Shown: positions 9,572-17,111 of the stretch, piece after piece
Position numbering within the stretch: position 1 is the first letter of the stretch
Layout of the letters: each line of letters opens with the position of its first letter
NCBI RefSeq assembly: GCF_947241125.1
Contig: NZ_OX365700.1
Coordinates: 2,512,001 to 2,576,000 of the forward strand
Length of the DNA stretch: 64,000 nt
Reading direction: 5' to 3'
Origin: Nitrospira tepida
GTDB taxonomy: Bacteria; Nitrospirota; Nitrospiria; Nitrospirales; Nitrospiraceae
The notes under the pieces: generated by a model
Seen by the model: the letters and a program-made list of their open reading frames with translations, nothing else
Database searches by the model: none
Told to the model about the DNA's origin: nothing
Position numbers and translations under genes: made by a program

Positions 9572-9741
9572 GAGGGGAACCTAACACCGGCTTAAGAACA
9601 GGGTCAACCGCTCAGCCAGAGAGGGGATGCATTCCGTCTGTCCGGGAAACGCTCGACGCCGTTATGGGCTCCGTGCGCAAACGGTGGAATCTCTGTGCTA
9701 TTCTCTCTGTCAGGCAGGAAGGCAGAAGGGATGGAACCAGG

Positions 9742-11181
9742 ATGGATATCGGGCCCTATTCCAATTACCGGCTGACCGTCCGGCTCGAATTGCGCAATCG
9801 TCCCGGCACCTTTGCGCAGGTCGCGGCCAGGCTGGCGGAGGAAGGCGCCAATTTGGGCGCGGTCGATATCGTCTCCGCCACAGCGGACCGGATCGTCCGC
9901 GACATCACCTTCGATGTGAGCAGCGAGGCGCACGGCGAGCACGTCCTCAAGCGGCTCGACGACATTCCGGACGTGCGGGTGCTGTCCGCCTCGGATCGGA
10001 TTTTCCTGCTCCATCTCGGCGGCAAGATCAAGGTCCAGAGCAAGCTGCCGCTTTCCACCCGCAACATCCTCTCGATGGTCTATACGCCGGGCGTGGGCCG
10101 TGTCTCTCAGGCGATTGCGCGAGACCGTTCCAAGGTCTATGCCTTCACGACCAAACAGAACAGCGTCGCCATCGTCACCGACGGGTCTGCCGTGCTTGGG
10201 CTGGGCAATTTAGGGCCGGAGGCCGCGCTTCCGGTCATGGAAGGCAAGGCGATGCTGTTTCGGGAACTGGCCGGCATCGACGCCTGGCCGATCTGTCTCA
10301 ACACGCAGGACCCGGACGAGATCGTGCGCACGGTGACGCACCTCGCGCCCGGATTCGGCGCCATCAATCTTGAGGACATCGGGGCTCCCCGTTGCTTCGA
10401 CATCGAGCGCCGGCTGAAGGAGATGCTCGACATTCCGGTGATGCATGACGATCAGCACGGGACGGCGGTGGTGATTCTGGCAGCCTTGACCAATGCGCTG
10501 AAGCTCGTCAACAAGCGGCTGGACAAGGCGCGGGTGGTCGTCATCGGCCTCGGCGCGGCCGGGACCGCCTGTTGCCGGATGTTGCTGGCCGCGGGGGTCT
10601 CGCATTTAAAAGGCATCGAACCCGAAGGCATTGTACTGCAGGGCGATGGGGATCAATTGCGAGCCTGCCGTCACGATCTGCGGGCCGCGATCGATCGAGG
10701 CCGGCCGGCCGGCACGCTGCAAGACGCGCTCAAAGGGGCCGACGTGTTGATCGGCCTTTCGGTTGGCAATGTCTTGACTCCGGACGACCTGATGCTCATG
10801 GACAAGGACCGGATCGTGTTCGCCATGGCGAACCCGGATCCGGAGATCGCTCCCCTGGCGGGGACAGCCAAGTCCCGCATTTTCGCGACGGGCCGGTCGG
10901 ACCATCCGAATCAAATCAACAACGCCCTGGCCTTTCCCGGCATGTTTCGCGGGGCGCTCGATGCGCAGGCGCGCGAGATCAACGAATCCATGAAACTCGC
11001 GGCGGCGCAGGCGCTGGCGGAAATCATCCCGGCCACGGCCTTGAGCGACGACTATATTATCCCCAGCCTGTTCGACAAGCAGGTGGTGCCCAAGATCGCC
11101 CAGGCCGTGGCCGCCGCGGCGCGCGAGACCGGCGTCGCCCGCCGCCGGGACCGGGGCGGCGAGGGGCCTCTTGCCGACTGA
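9742..11181 (+). CDS. NAD(P)-dependent malic enzyme with N-terminal ACT domain
   Basis: Oxidative decarboxylation of malate to pyruvate, a cytoplasmic link between the TCA cycle and gluconeogenesis. The 479-residue protein starts with an ACT-like domain (about residues 8-80: LTVRLELRNRPGTFAQVAAR), a ligand-sensing module common in amino-acid-regulated enzymes. The malic enzyme follows: the N-terminal domain has VYTPGVGRVS and the substrate region NLEDIGAPRCFDIE and HDDQHGTAVV, and the NAD domain has VVIGLGAAGTA. The ATG at 9742 is chosen because it opens the ACT domain; an upstream ATG (9664) would add 26 unrelated residues. It stands alone on this strand, followed by the J-domain gene. Confidence 0.9.
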   Translation: MDIGPYSNYRLTVRLELRNRPGTFAQVAARLAEEGANLGAVDIVSATADRIVRDITFDVSSEAHGEHVLKRLDDIPDVRVLSASDRIFLLHLGGKIKVQSKLPLSTRNILSMVYTPGVGRVSQAIARDRSKVYAFTTKQNSVAIVTDGSAVLGLGNLGPEAALPVMEGKAMLFRELAGIDAWPICLNTQDPDEIVRTVTHLAPGFGAINLEDIGAPRCFDIERRLKEMLDIPVMHDDQHGTAVVILAALTNALKLVNKRLDKARVVVIGLGAAGTACCRMLLAAGVSHLKGIEPEGIVLQGDGDQLRACRHDLRAAIDRGRPAGTLQDALKGADVLIGLSVGNVLTPDDLMLMDKDRIVFAMANPDPEIAPLAGTAKSRIFATGRSDHPNQINNALAFPGMFRGALDAQAREINESMKLAAAQALAEIIPATALSDDYIIPSLFDKQVVPKIAQAVAAAARETGVARRRDRGGEGPLAD

Positions 11182-11307
11182 TCGCCCGCCGCCAGCTTCG
11201 TGTCCCTGCGCAAGGCGCAGGCGAGGGACTCTCTCTGCGCCGATCCCGGAGGATATGCTAGAATCCTCCTTCTGTTGATCAACCTGCGAACCCGTCGGAA
11301 CCCTGTC

Positions 11308-11946
11308 ATGCCTTTTGATCAGCGCAAGGTCCTGCGGTATCAGAACGGCATGCGCCGCCGGATCGAGGTGCTGCGCACGAGAACGGCGGACAGCCTGGAC
11401 TTTGCGGTCGACCACATGATGGAGGAGCGCGTCGACAGTTTCTTTCAGGTCGAGCAGGCCTTGGAGGAGATCGGCCGCTCGCTGGACATGATCGATGCGG
11501 AGCTTCCGCTGGTCTGCGACCTGTCGCACGCCATCCGGTTGGAGGCGAGGCTTGAATTCGTCGAAGATCGTTGGGATGATCTCGACAGCGAAGTCCGCGA
11601 GCGGCCCCGACGCCGTCGCCGCCGCATCAACCTGGCCGATTTCCTCAAGGCCGCCGGCGGAGGAGGCAACTCCTGGGACGGGACGGGGCCGAGGGGCGAG
11701 GTCCGGACCATGAGCGAAGCCTACGACATCCTGGGTTTGGAGGACGGCGCCTCCCTCTTAAAGGTCACGCGCGCGTTCCGGCAGCGGGCCAAAGACCTCC
11801 ATCCCGACGCGCGGGAAGGGGATCGCAGCGCGGAGCCGGAACTGCGGCGGATCATCGAAGCGTACCAATTTCTCAAGGAATCACTGAGCCTCAGCAACGT
11901 CGAACCCCCGCGGCATGCTGACGCCCCGTTCCGGCCGACCGAGTAA
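11308..11946 (+). CDS. C-terminal J-domain protein (DnaJ-like co-chaperone)
   Basis: 212-residue protein whose last third is a J domain (AYDILGLEDGASLLKVTRAF ... DLHPDAREG ... IIEAYQFLKES), including the HPD tripeptide needed to stimulate DnaK ATPase. The first two thirds are helical, charged and rich in Arg (RPRRRRRRINLADF) and match no family I know. They may bind a client. The placement of the J domain at the C-terminus is unlike DnaJ. The start at 11308 opens MPFDQRKVLRYQNG; a longer frame exists but adds leader-like sequence. Four bases separate its stop from the RNase D start, so the two are probably co-translated. Confidence 0.8.
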   Translation: MPFDQRKVLRYQNGMRRRIEVLRTRTADSLDFAVDHMMEERVDSFFQVEQALEEIGRSLDMIDAELPLVCDLSHAIRLEARLEFVEDRWDDLDSEVRERPRRRRRRINLADFLKAAGGGGNSWDGTGPRGEVRTMSEAYDILGLEDGASLLKVTRAFRQRAKDLHPDAREGDRSAEPELRRIIEAYQFLKESLSLSNVEPPRHADAPFRPTE

Positions 11947-11949
11947 CCG

Positions 11950-13158
11950 GTGCCTCACCAACCCCCCCCGCACTATATCAGCGACGAACCGGCTCTGAGC
12001 CGACTGTGCGATCAGCTTGCTTCCTGTGCGCGCCTCGGAATCGACACGGAATTCATCGGGGAAGAGAGTTTCGTTCCCCGGCTGGAATTGATCCAGTTGA
12101 GCACGGCCGATCTCCAGGTGGTGTTGGATTTTCCGGCGCTGCAACAGACCCGCGCCTTGCCCCGTCTGTGGGAGATCATCTGCTCGACGAAGATCGAGAA
12201 GGTCGTCCACGCGGGCCGGCAGGATCTGGAACTGCTGGCCACACACATGGGCCAGCTTCCGCGCCCGTTTTTCGATACGCAGATCGCCGCGGCGATGCTC
12301 GGGTACGGGGCCCAGATCGCCTATGCCCAGCTTGTGCAGCGGACCCAGGGGGCCAGACTGGAAAAGTCGCACACCTTCACCAACTGGAGCCAGCGTCCCC
12401 TGTCGCACGACCAGATCGCCTATGCGCTGGCCGACGTGCGGTACCTCCTGCCTATCCATGATGAACTGCTCCGGCGGCTGCACTCGCTTGGGCGGCTGGC
12501 ATGGGTGCAGGAGGAGTTCGACCGTCTCGGCGCCTTGGTGGTGGAGCGCGAGCAGACGAGCCGGGAACGGTACCAGCGGATACGCGGCTGGGACAGTTTG
12601 AAACCGCGTCAGGCGGCGGTCTTGCGGGAACTGACAGCCTGGCGGGAGACGGAAGCGCGGCGGCGGAACGTGCCGCGCGGGCGGGTGCTGCGGGATGAAG
12701 TTCTGCTGCAAGTCGCCCGACAAGCTCCCAAGCACCAGGCCGACCTGCGGGAGATCCGGGGATTCCCGCCGCAGGAAGTCGCGCGGAGCGGTGAGGCGAT
12801 CCTGACCGTGATCGCGCAGGCCTTGACGCTGCCGGCCAGCGAATGGCCGGACGTCCCCCGGGACCGCAAGCCCGAACCGGAATCCGCCGGGCAATTCGAA
12901 TTGCTGCAAGCCACCCTCAAGGCCCGCGCCGCGGCGCTTGGGATCGCGCCGACGTTGCTGGCCACGGCCGGCGACCTTCAGAAAATCGTGGACGAGCGTG
13001 CGGCCGGCAACACGCCGACCGTGCCGCTTCTGGAAGGCTGGCGGAGGACGATCGCCGGCGACCTGATCCTGTCGGTGCTGGAGGGCCGAACCGCGCTCCG
13101 GATCACAGCGGACACCGGGCAGGTGACCTTCTATCAGGACGGAGACAAGAGTTCCTGA
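11950..13158 (+). CDS. rnd: Ribonuclease D
   Basis: 3'-5' exoribonuclease for tRNA and structured RNA maturation, 402 residues. The DEDD-type exonuclease core is complete: DTEFIGEESF (first Asp and Glu), VVHAGRQDLELL (third acidic residue), FFDTQIAAAMLG, and ALADVRYLLPIH with the last Asp and Tyr. HRDC-like helical regions follow (about 210-290 and 305-380). The GTG start at 11950 lies only four bases after the J-domain gene. The last 25 bases overlap the convergent ArsC-like gene. Confidence 0.92.
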   Translation: MPHQPPPHYISDEPALSRLCDQLASCARLGIDTEFIGEESFVPRLELIQLSTADLQVVLDFPALQQTRALPRLWEIICSTKIEKVVHAGRQDLELLATHMGQLPRPFFDTQIAAAMLGYGAQIAYAQLVQRTQGARLEKSHTFTNWSQRPLSHDQIAYALADVRYLLPIHDELLRRLHSLGRLAWVQEEFDRLGALVVEREQTSRERYQRIRGWDSLKPRQAAVLRELTAWRETEARRRNVPRGRVLRDEVLLQVARQAPKHQADLREIRGFPPQEVARSGEAILTVIAQALTLPASEWPDVPRDRKPEPESAGQFELLQATLKARAAALGIAPTLLATAGDLQKIVDERAAGNTPTVPLLEGWRRTIAGDLILSVLEGRTALRITADTGQVTFYQDGDKSS

Positions 13159-13493
13159 ACGGATTCGGCGGGCCTCGCCAACAGCACCTTTTCTCCCTTC
13201 TGGACGATCGGACGTTGAATGAGATCGGGATGCTTCAGCATCAGGTCGATCAGTTCGTCATCGGAGAGCTGGCGCTCGGCCAGCTTAAGGTGCTTATAGA
13301 TGTCTTCTTTGGTCCGAAGCACGTCCCTCGGTTTCAAGCCGGCACGCTTCAGGAGATCCTTGAGCTGAGCCTTGGTAAAGGGTGTCTCGTAATAATTTAC
13401 AGCCGAATAGTCGGCCCCGCTTTCGCGAATTATCTGCAGGGCCTGGCGGCAGGTGGAGCAGGTGGGTTTCTGATAAATGGTAATCTTCGCCAT
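13134..13493 (-). CDS. ArsC/Spx-family thioredoxin-fold protein
   Basis: 119-residue protein with the ArsC family layout: ITIYQKPTCSTCRQALQIIR (Cys pair in a CxxC), a middle TPFTKAQLKDLLKRAG segment, and a C-terminal IQRPIVQKGEKVLLARP that contains the conserved Arg-Pro. Family members are glutaredoxin-dependent arsenate reductases or Spx-like regulators. No ars genes are nearby and the exact role is unclear. The gene converges on rnd and overlaps its last 25 bases. Confidence 0.85.
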   Translation of the reverse strand: MAKITIYQKPTCSTCRQALQIIRESGADYSAVNYYETPFTKAQLKDLLKRAGLKPRDVLRTKEDIYKHLKLAERQLSDDELIDLMLKHPDLIQRPIVQKGEKVLLARPAESVQELLSPS

Positions 13494-13622
13494 GGCGTTG
13501 TCCTTCTCGATTTTATCTTATCTTCTATGGGAACGTCCGGACCGTCTTGACCTTCCGATCTCGGTTGTTACATCCTGTTCACGTTGCCCGGGTTCAGCTC
13601 AGGTTGGTGGAAAGAGGCGCTC

Positions 13623-14000
13623 ATGATCATCTCGGCGGGAACCAGTTCAACCGGCAGTTTTGCCATCGCCGCGCCAGGCCAGCGCACGTTACGGGAACTC
13701 CGGACCAAACGCAAGGGTCAACCGGTGTTCGTGCTCGGCCATATCAACGAGCGCAAGGGGCAGGAAGCCACCTTCGAATTGTTCAATGTCCGCCTGGCCG
13801 TCGTGAAATTTCAAGACGGAGTCACGATCGGATACGACCCGGTCGAATTACTGCTGCCGACGGAAATCGACGAGAAGGGGGTGGCGTATTTCGAGATCAG
13901 GCAGTGCCGCTGTTGCGAGCAACTCTTTCCGTTGACGGCCGAGGAGTACCGGCAGGACCCGGAACCGACCGACTGCCCCGAGTGCCGATCTCAGGACTGA
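13623..14000 (+). CDS. Conserved-looking protein with C-terminal zinc-ribbon-like cysteines
   Basis: 125-residue protein without a recognised family. After a mixed beta-rich N-terminus (GQPVFVLGHINERKGQEATF ...) it ends in a four-cysteine cluster: CRCCEQLF, then PTDCPECRSQD, the spacing of a small metal-binding ribbon. The start at 13623 follows AGAGGCGCTC. The gene stands between the ArsC-like gene and a convergent pair of small exported proteins. Confidence 0.6.
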   Translation: MIISAGTSSTGSFAIAAPGQRTLRELRTKRKGQPVFVLGHINERKGQEATFELFNVRLAVVKFQDGVTIGYDPVELLLPTEIDEKGVAYFEIRQCRCCEQLFPLTAEEYRQDPEPTDCPECRSQD

Positions 14001-14066
14001 GTGATGAGTGCTGGGGACTGACTATAGAAAGTTCCGGAAGCACCCTCTCAGCACTGAGCACTCAGC
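13996..14066. terminator. Inverted repeat, likely bidirectional terminator
   Basis: Arms 13996-14013 and 14049-14066 are inverted copies of an AGTGCTGAGTGCT-type sequence, matching at about 15 of 18 positions with a 35-base loop. It starts inside the stop codon region of the plus-strand gene and ends just past the end of the convergent minus-strand gene. There is no long T run, so termination is inferred mainly from location. Confidence 0.5.
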
Positions 14067-14072
14067 ACTGTG

Positions 14073-14492
14073 TCAATCCACCAGCGGCGCCACTTCGATA
14101 GCCTTCTGGATCAAGCAGTCCCCCGCGGTGCTTTGCAAATTCATCGGCAACATCGACGCATCCAAAATCCTCACCGACAGCACCTGATACCCTTCGGGGA
14201 TCTTCTTCACCTCAGCTTTCAGCGAATGACACATTTCGAGCGTCCGCCAGACCGGATTGCCCAGCACTCGCTCGGTTGGCATCAGTTTGGCCTCGCTCAC
14301 GGTCCCCTCGACCGAGACCTGGGCGGTCACCGCGGCTTTATCCTTCGGCGGCTTTGTGACGACGGCGAAGAGTTGTAACTCTCCGTCCTGGGCCGACAGC
14401 GGATCCGCGGCGCCGAGTGCGACCGTGAGCAGCAAGAGACCGCCCCATCCTGCACAGGCTCTGTTCATCTGCATTGCCGCCGCCTTCATCAT
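14073..14492 (-). CDS. Exported protein of unknown function
   Basis: 139 residues with a typical signal peptide (hydrophobic stretch GGLLLLTVALGAA, likely cut after PLSAQ). The mature part is about 100 residues and contains two cysteines (MCHSLKAEVKK and GDCLIQKAIEV), perhaps a disulphide. No family recognised. Its ATG overlaps the stop of the preceding membrane-anchored gene, so the two are translationally coupled. Internal Mets (MQMNR, MNRA) are alternative starts. Confidence 0.6.
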   Translation of the reverse strand: MMKAAAMQMNRACAGWGGLLLLTVALGAADPLSAQDGELQLFAVVTKPPKDKAAVTAQVSVEGTVSEAKLMPTERVLGNPVWRTLEMCHSLKAEVKKIPEGYQVLSVRILDASMLPMNLQSTAGDCLIQKAIEVAPLVD

Positions 14493-14773
14493 GAGCCGGT
14501 TGCCGTTTCCTGTCTTGACGGTGATGAGGGAGCCGATCCGCCAGAACCATCGGGTCGGGTCGCCTCCTGAGGCGGTTGCCGAACCGGCTCGGGCATCGCA
14601 CCGCCATGGCTCAAGGCGCTGGTCCCCACGCGTGAAGAGGAGGGAGCGGACAGCCCATTAGGCGACACGATGGCCGGGAGCGGCTGTGTCTCCTGGCGCC
14701 ACCACACAAGGGCGCCGGCTGCAAGGAGCAACAGGCCGAGGACCGTCATGACCCGAAACCATGCTGTCTTCAT
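14489..14773 (-). CDS. Small membrane-anchored protein of unknown function
   Basis: 94 residues: one N-terminal membrane span (about 5-24: WFRVMTVLGLLLLAAGALVW) followed by a Pro/Ser/Gly-rich, probably unstructured periplasmic tail. This looks like a small anchor or linker protein. It is coupled to the downstream exported gene by overlapping stop and start codons. No function can be stated. Confidence 0.55.
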   Translation of the reverse strand: MKTAWFRVMTVLGLLLLAAGALVWWRQETQPLPAIVSPNGLSAPSSSRVGTSALSHGGAMPEPVRQPPQEATRPDGSGGSAPSSPSRQETATGS

Positions 14774-14839
14774 CGCCAGACCCGGATCCCCGCATCCATG
14801 CTGTCATGCCTACGTATATTCAGTATGCCAATCGTCTTG

Positions 14840-14854
14840 GACCTTTGCAAGGTC
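14840..14854. promoter_or_regulatory. Perfect palindrome GACCTT-N3-AAGGTC upstream of citrate synthase
   Basis: A perfect six-base inverted repeat with a three-base centre, 40 bases before the -35 of the proposed citrate synthase promoter. It has the size of a repressor or activator site. No regulator can be named. Confidence 0.4.
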
Positions 14855-14894
14855 GAGAACCGGATCTTGGTGGCTGCAAGGCCGATGCGAACAC

Positions 14895-14923
14895 TCGACA
14901 GAGTCGCGGTCGAACGGCATAAT
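14895..14923 (+). promoter_or_regulatory. Putative sigma-70 promoter for citrate synthase
   Basis: TCGACA (14895-14900), a 17-base spacer and CATAAT (14918-14923), each one base off consensus. It is 77 bases before the start codon. Nothing else is evident in the 227-base gap except the palindrome at 14840. Confidence 0.5.
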
Positions 14924-15000
14924 GAAGTCAGATCGCGGCGTCGTCACGTTCTCGGCAATGCGATCGGCGAGGTTGGAACGATACGAGAGGAGGGGCGACT

Positions 15001-16137
15001 ATGGCGCATGATTTCATGCCTGGCCTGGCCGGAGTTCCGGCCGCCAAATCCGCGATCAGCGACGTGGACGGCCAACGAGGCGTCTTGGAGTACCGGGGCA
15101 TCCGCGTCGAGGACCTTTGTGCCAACTCCTCGTTTCTCGAAACTTCGTACCTGTTGCTGTTCGGCCACCTTCCGGTCGAACAGGACTTGAGTCGGTTTGT
15201 CGATGATGTCACACATCATCGCCGCATCAAGTTCAAGATCATCGACCTGATCAAGTGCCTGCCGGAGACGGGCCATCCGATGGATGCCCTCCAAGCGGCT
15301 GTGGCGGCCCTCGGCATGTTCTATCCGGGCCGCAACGTCGAGGACCTCGACAATAATTACTGGTCCGCCGTTCGGCTCATTGCCAAAGTTCCGACCATTG
15401 TGGCTGCGGTCGCCCGTATGCGCCATGGAGACGACCATGTGCCGCCGCGCGATCATCTGGGCTTCGCCGCGAACTTTCTCGCCATGCTCTTCGATCAGGA
15501 GCCACCCAAGGTCTGGGCGCATATTTTGGATGTCTGCCTGATTTTGCACGCCGAGCACACGATGAACGCCTCCACCTTCGCGGGATTGGTCACGGCCTCG
15601 ACTCTGGCCGATCCCTATACGGTCGTGGCGTCCTCCATCGGGGCGCTGAAGGGACCGTTGCATGGGGGCGCCAACGAGGAAGTGGTTCAGATGCTCCGCG
15701 AGATCGGCCGTCCATCCCGCGTCCGCGCCTATGTCGACGAGAAACTCAAGAACAAGGGCAAGCTGATGGGGTTCGGCCATCGGGTATACAAGGTAAAGGA
15801 CCCGCGGGCGGTCATTCTTCAACGGCTTTGCGAGCAATTGTTTGCCGAATTTGGCCCGTCGCCCCTGTACGAGATCGCTGTCGAACTCGAAAAGGTGGCG
15901 GCCGACTATCTCGACGCCAAGCAAATCTATCCCAATGTCGATTTTTATTCCGGCATCATTTACGACAAAATGGGCATCGACATGGAGCTGTTCACGCCGA
16001 TTTTTGCCGTCGCGAGGGTGGCGGGATGGTTGGCGCACTGGCTGGAGCAATTGCGCGAAAACAGGCTCTTCCGGCCCGAACAAATCTACGCCGGGGAACA
16101 TAACCGCCCCTATGTGCCGATCGACCAACGCCGCTAA
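15001..16137 (+). CDS. gltA: Citrate synthase
   Basis: Condenses acetyl-CoA and oxaloacetate to citrate. 378 residues, the size of the compact bacterial and archaeal enzymes. Visible signatures are EYRGIRVEDL near the start, the catalytic His regions (LHAEHTMNAST and KGPLHGGANEEV), the family motif MGFGHRVYKVKDPR, and a late Asp/Arg region (VDFYSGIIYDKMGI). The start follows GAGAGGAGGGGCGACT. It may serve the oxidative TCA cycle, and in an autotroph could work beside or against a reductive cycle. Other TCA enzymes in the window are fumarase and malic enzyme. Confidence 0.95.
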   Translation: MAHDFMPGLAGVPAAKSAISDVDGQRGVLEYRGIRVEDLCANSSFLETSYLLLFGHLPVEQDLSRFVDDVTHHRRIKFKIIDLIKCLPETGHPMDALQAAVAALGMFYPGRNVEDLDNNYWSAVRLIAKVPTIVAAVARMRHGDDHVPPRDHLGFAANFLAMLFDQEPPKVWAHILDVCLILHAEHTMNASTFAGLVTASTLADPYTVVASSIGALKGPLHGGANEEVVQMLREIGRPSRVRAYVDEKLKNKGKLMGFGHRVYKVKDPRAVILQRLCEQLFAEFGPSPLYEIAVELEKVAADYLDAKQIYPNVDFYSGIIYDKMGIDMELFTPIFAVARVAGWLAHWLEQLRENRLFRPEQIYAGEHNRPYVPIDQRR

Positions 16138-16321
16138 CAGGATCTCCTCGCCTTTTGGCGCAAGGGTAGAAAATCATAAGGCTTCTTCTTGAGAAGTCAA
16201 CGTCTCGATCTCACGCAAAAACCTTCACCACTCGCGCCCTTCCCCTTGACGATTCGGCAAGCCGGGTTAACTACATACCTAGAAGCCGGCTGATCGGAGC
16301 CGCTACACTCAAGGAGGTGCG

Positions 16322-16774
16322 ATGATGAATCTGGTACGGTGGGACCCATTCAGGGAACTGGAAGAAATGTCGGATCGTTTGAACCGTGTCTTCGGACGTC
16401 CATCAACGGCGAAATCCGACGGCAAAGAAACCATGACGGTGGCCGATTGGACTCCGTCCGTCGATATCAGCGAGACGGACGGCGAGTATCTGATTAAGGC
16501 CGAGCTGCCCGAGGTCAAGAAGGATGACGTCAAGATCACCCTCGAGGAGGGTGTCCTCAGCATTCAGGGGGAACGAAAGCACGAGAAGGAGGAGAAGAAC
16601 AAGAAGTTCCATCGGATTGAACGGGCGTATGGACGATTCGTGCGCAGCTTCGTCGTGCCGGATTACGTCGATGAAAGCAAGATCAAGGCGGAGTACCAGG
16701 ACGGGGTGCTGCACCTTCACCTTCCGAAATCCGATAAGGCGAAACCCAGGGCTATCGAGGTCAAGGTCGCCTAA
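16322..16774 (+). CDS. Small heat-shock protein, Hsp20 family
   Basis: 150-residue ATP-independent holdase. It starts MMNLVRWDPFRELEEMSDRL, typical of the family, and has an alpha-crystallin domain (about residues 40-135) with the A-x-L-P-E-V motif KAELPEVKKDDVKITLEEG and the conserved EGVLSIQGERK, then a C-terminal KAKPRAIEVKVA. A very strong ribosome site (AAGGAGGTGCG) precedes the start. A strong terminator closes the gene at 16814, so it is monocistronic. Confidence 0.95.
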   Translation: MMNLVRWDPFRELEEMSDRLNRVFGRPSTAKSDGKETMTVADWTPSVDISETDGEYLIKAELPEVKKDDVKITLEEGVLSIQGERKHEKEEKNKKFHRIERAYGRFVRSFVVPDYVDESKIKAEYQDGVLHLHLPKSDKAKPRAIEVKVA

Positions 16775-16813
16775 TCGCTTCGGCTCGTCGAGCCATCGTT
16801 CGAGTGACTACGA

Positions 16814-16844
16814 AAGGCCCGCCGGTACGGCGGGCCTTGTGTTT
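16814..16844 (+). terminator. Rho-independent terminator after hsp20
   Basis: Ten-base perfect stem AAGGCCCGCC / GGCGGGCCTT with a five-base loop followed by the T-rich tail GTGTTTCTC. It is 40 bases after the stop codon. The 267 bases from 16845 to the fumarase start hold no gene or clear promoter that I can support. Confidence 0.85.
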
Positions 16845-17111
16845 CTCGTCCCTCCGCTCTGCATTCGGCCTGCCATCCGAATTTTCCTTTCGCATTCTCC
16901 TTAGCTCGGCCAGGTTGTGCGAGCATCCATGTCACTGTTCCGGAGTCATTCACGGACGAGTCCTTACCGGTTTCTTTCCGGCCTCGACCCTCCTTCTCGC
17001 TCAATGGACTTGTGAACGGACCGTCAAATGATTAAGATGCCTCGCTCTGTGACGGCAGGCAGCCGCAATCCGTCTGCATCAATCTGACCAGCACCAGGGG
17101 AACCCAGCACG

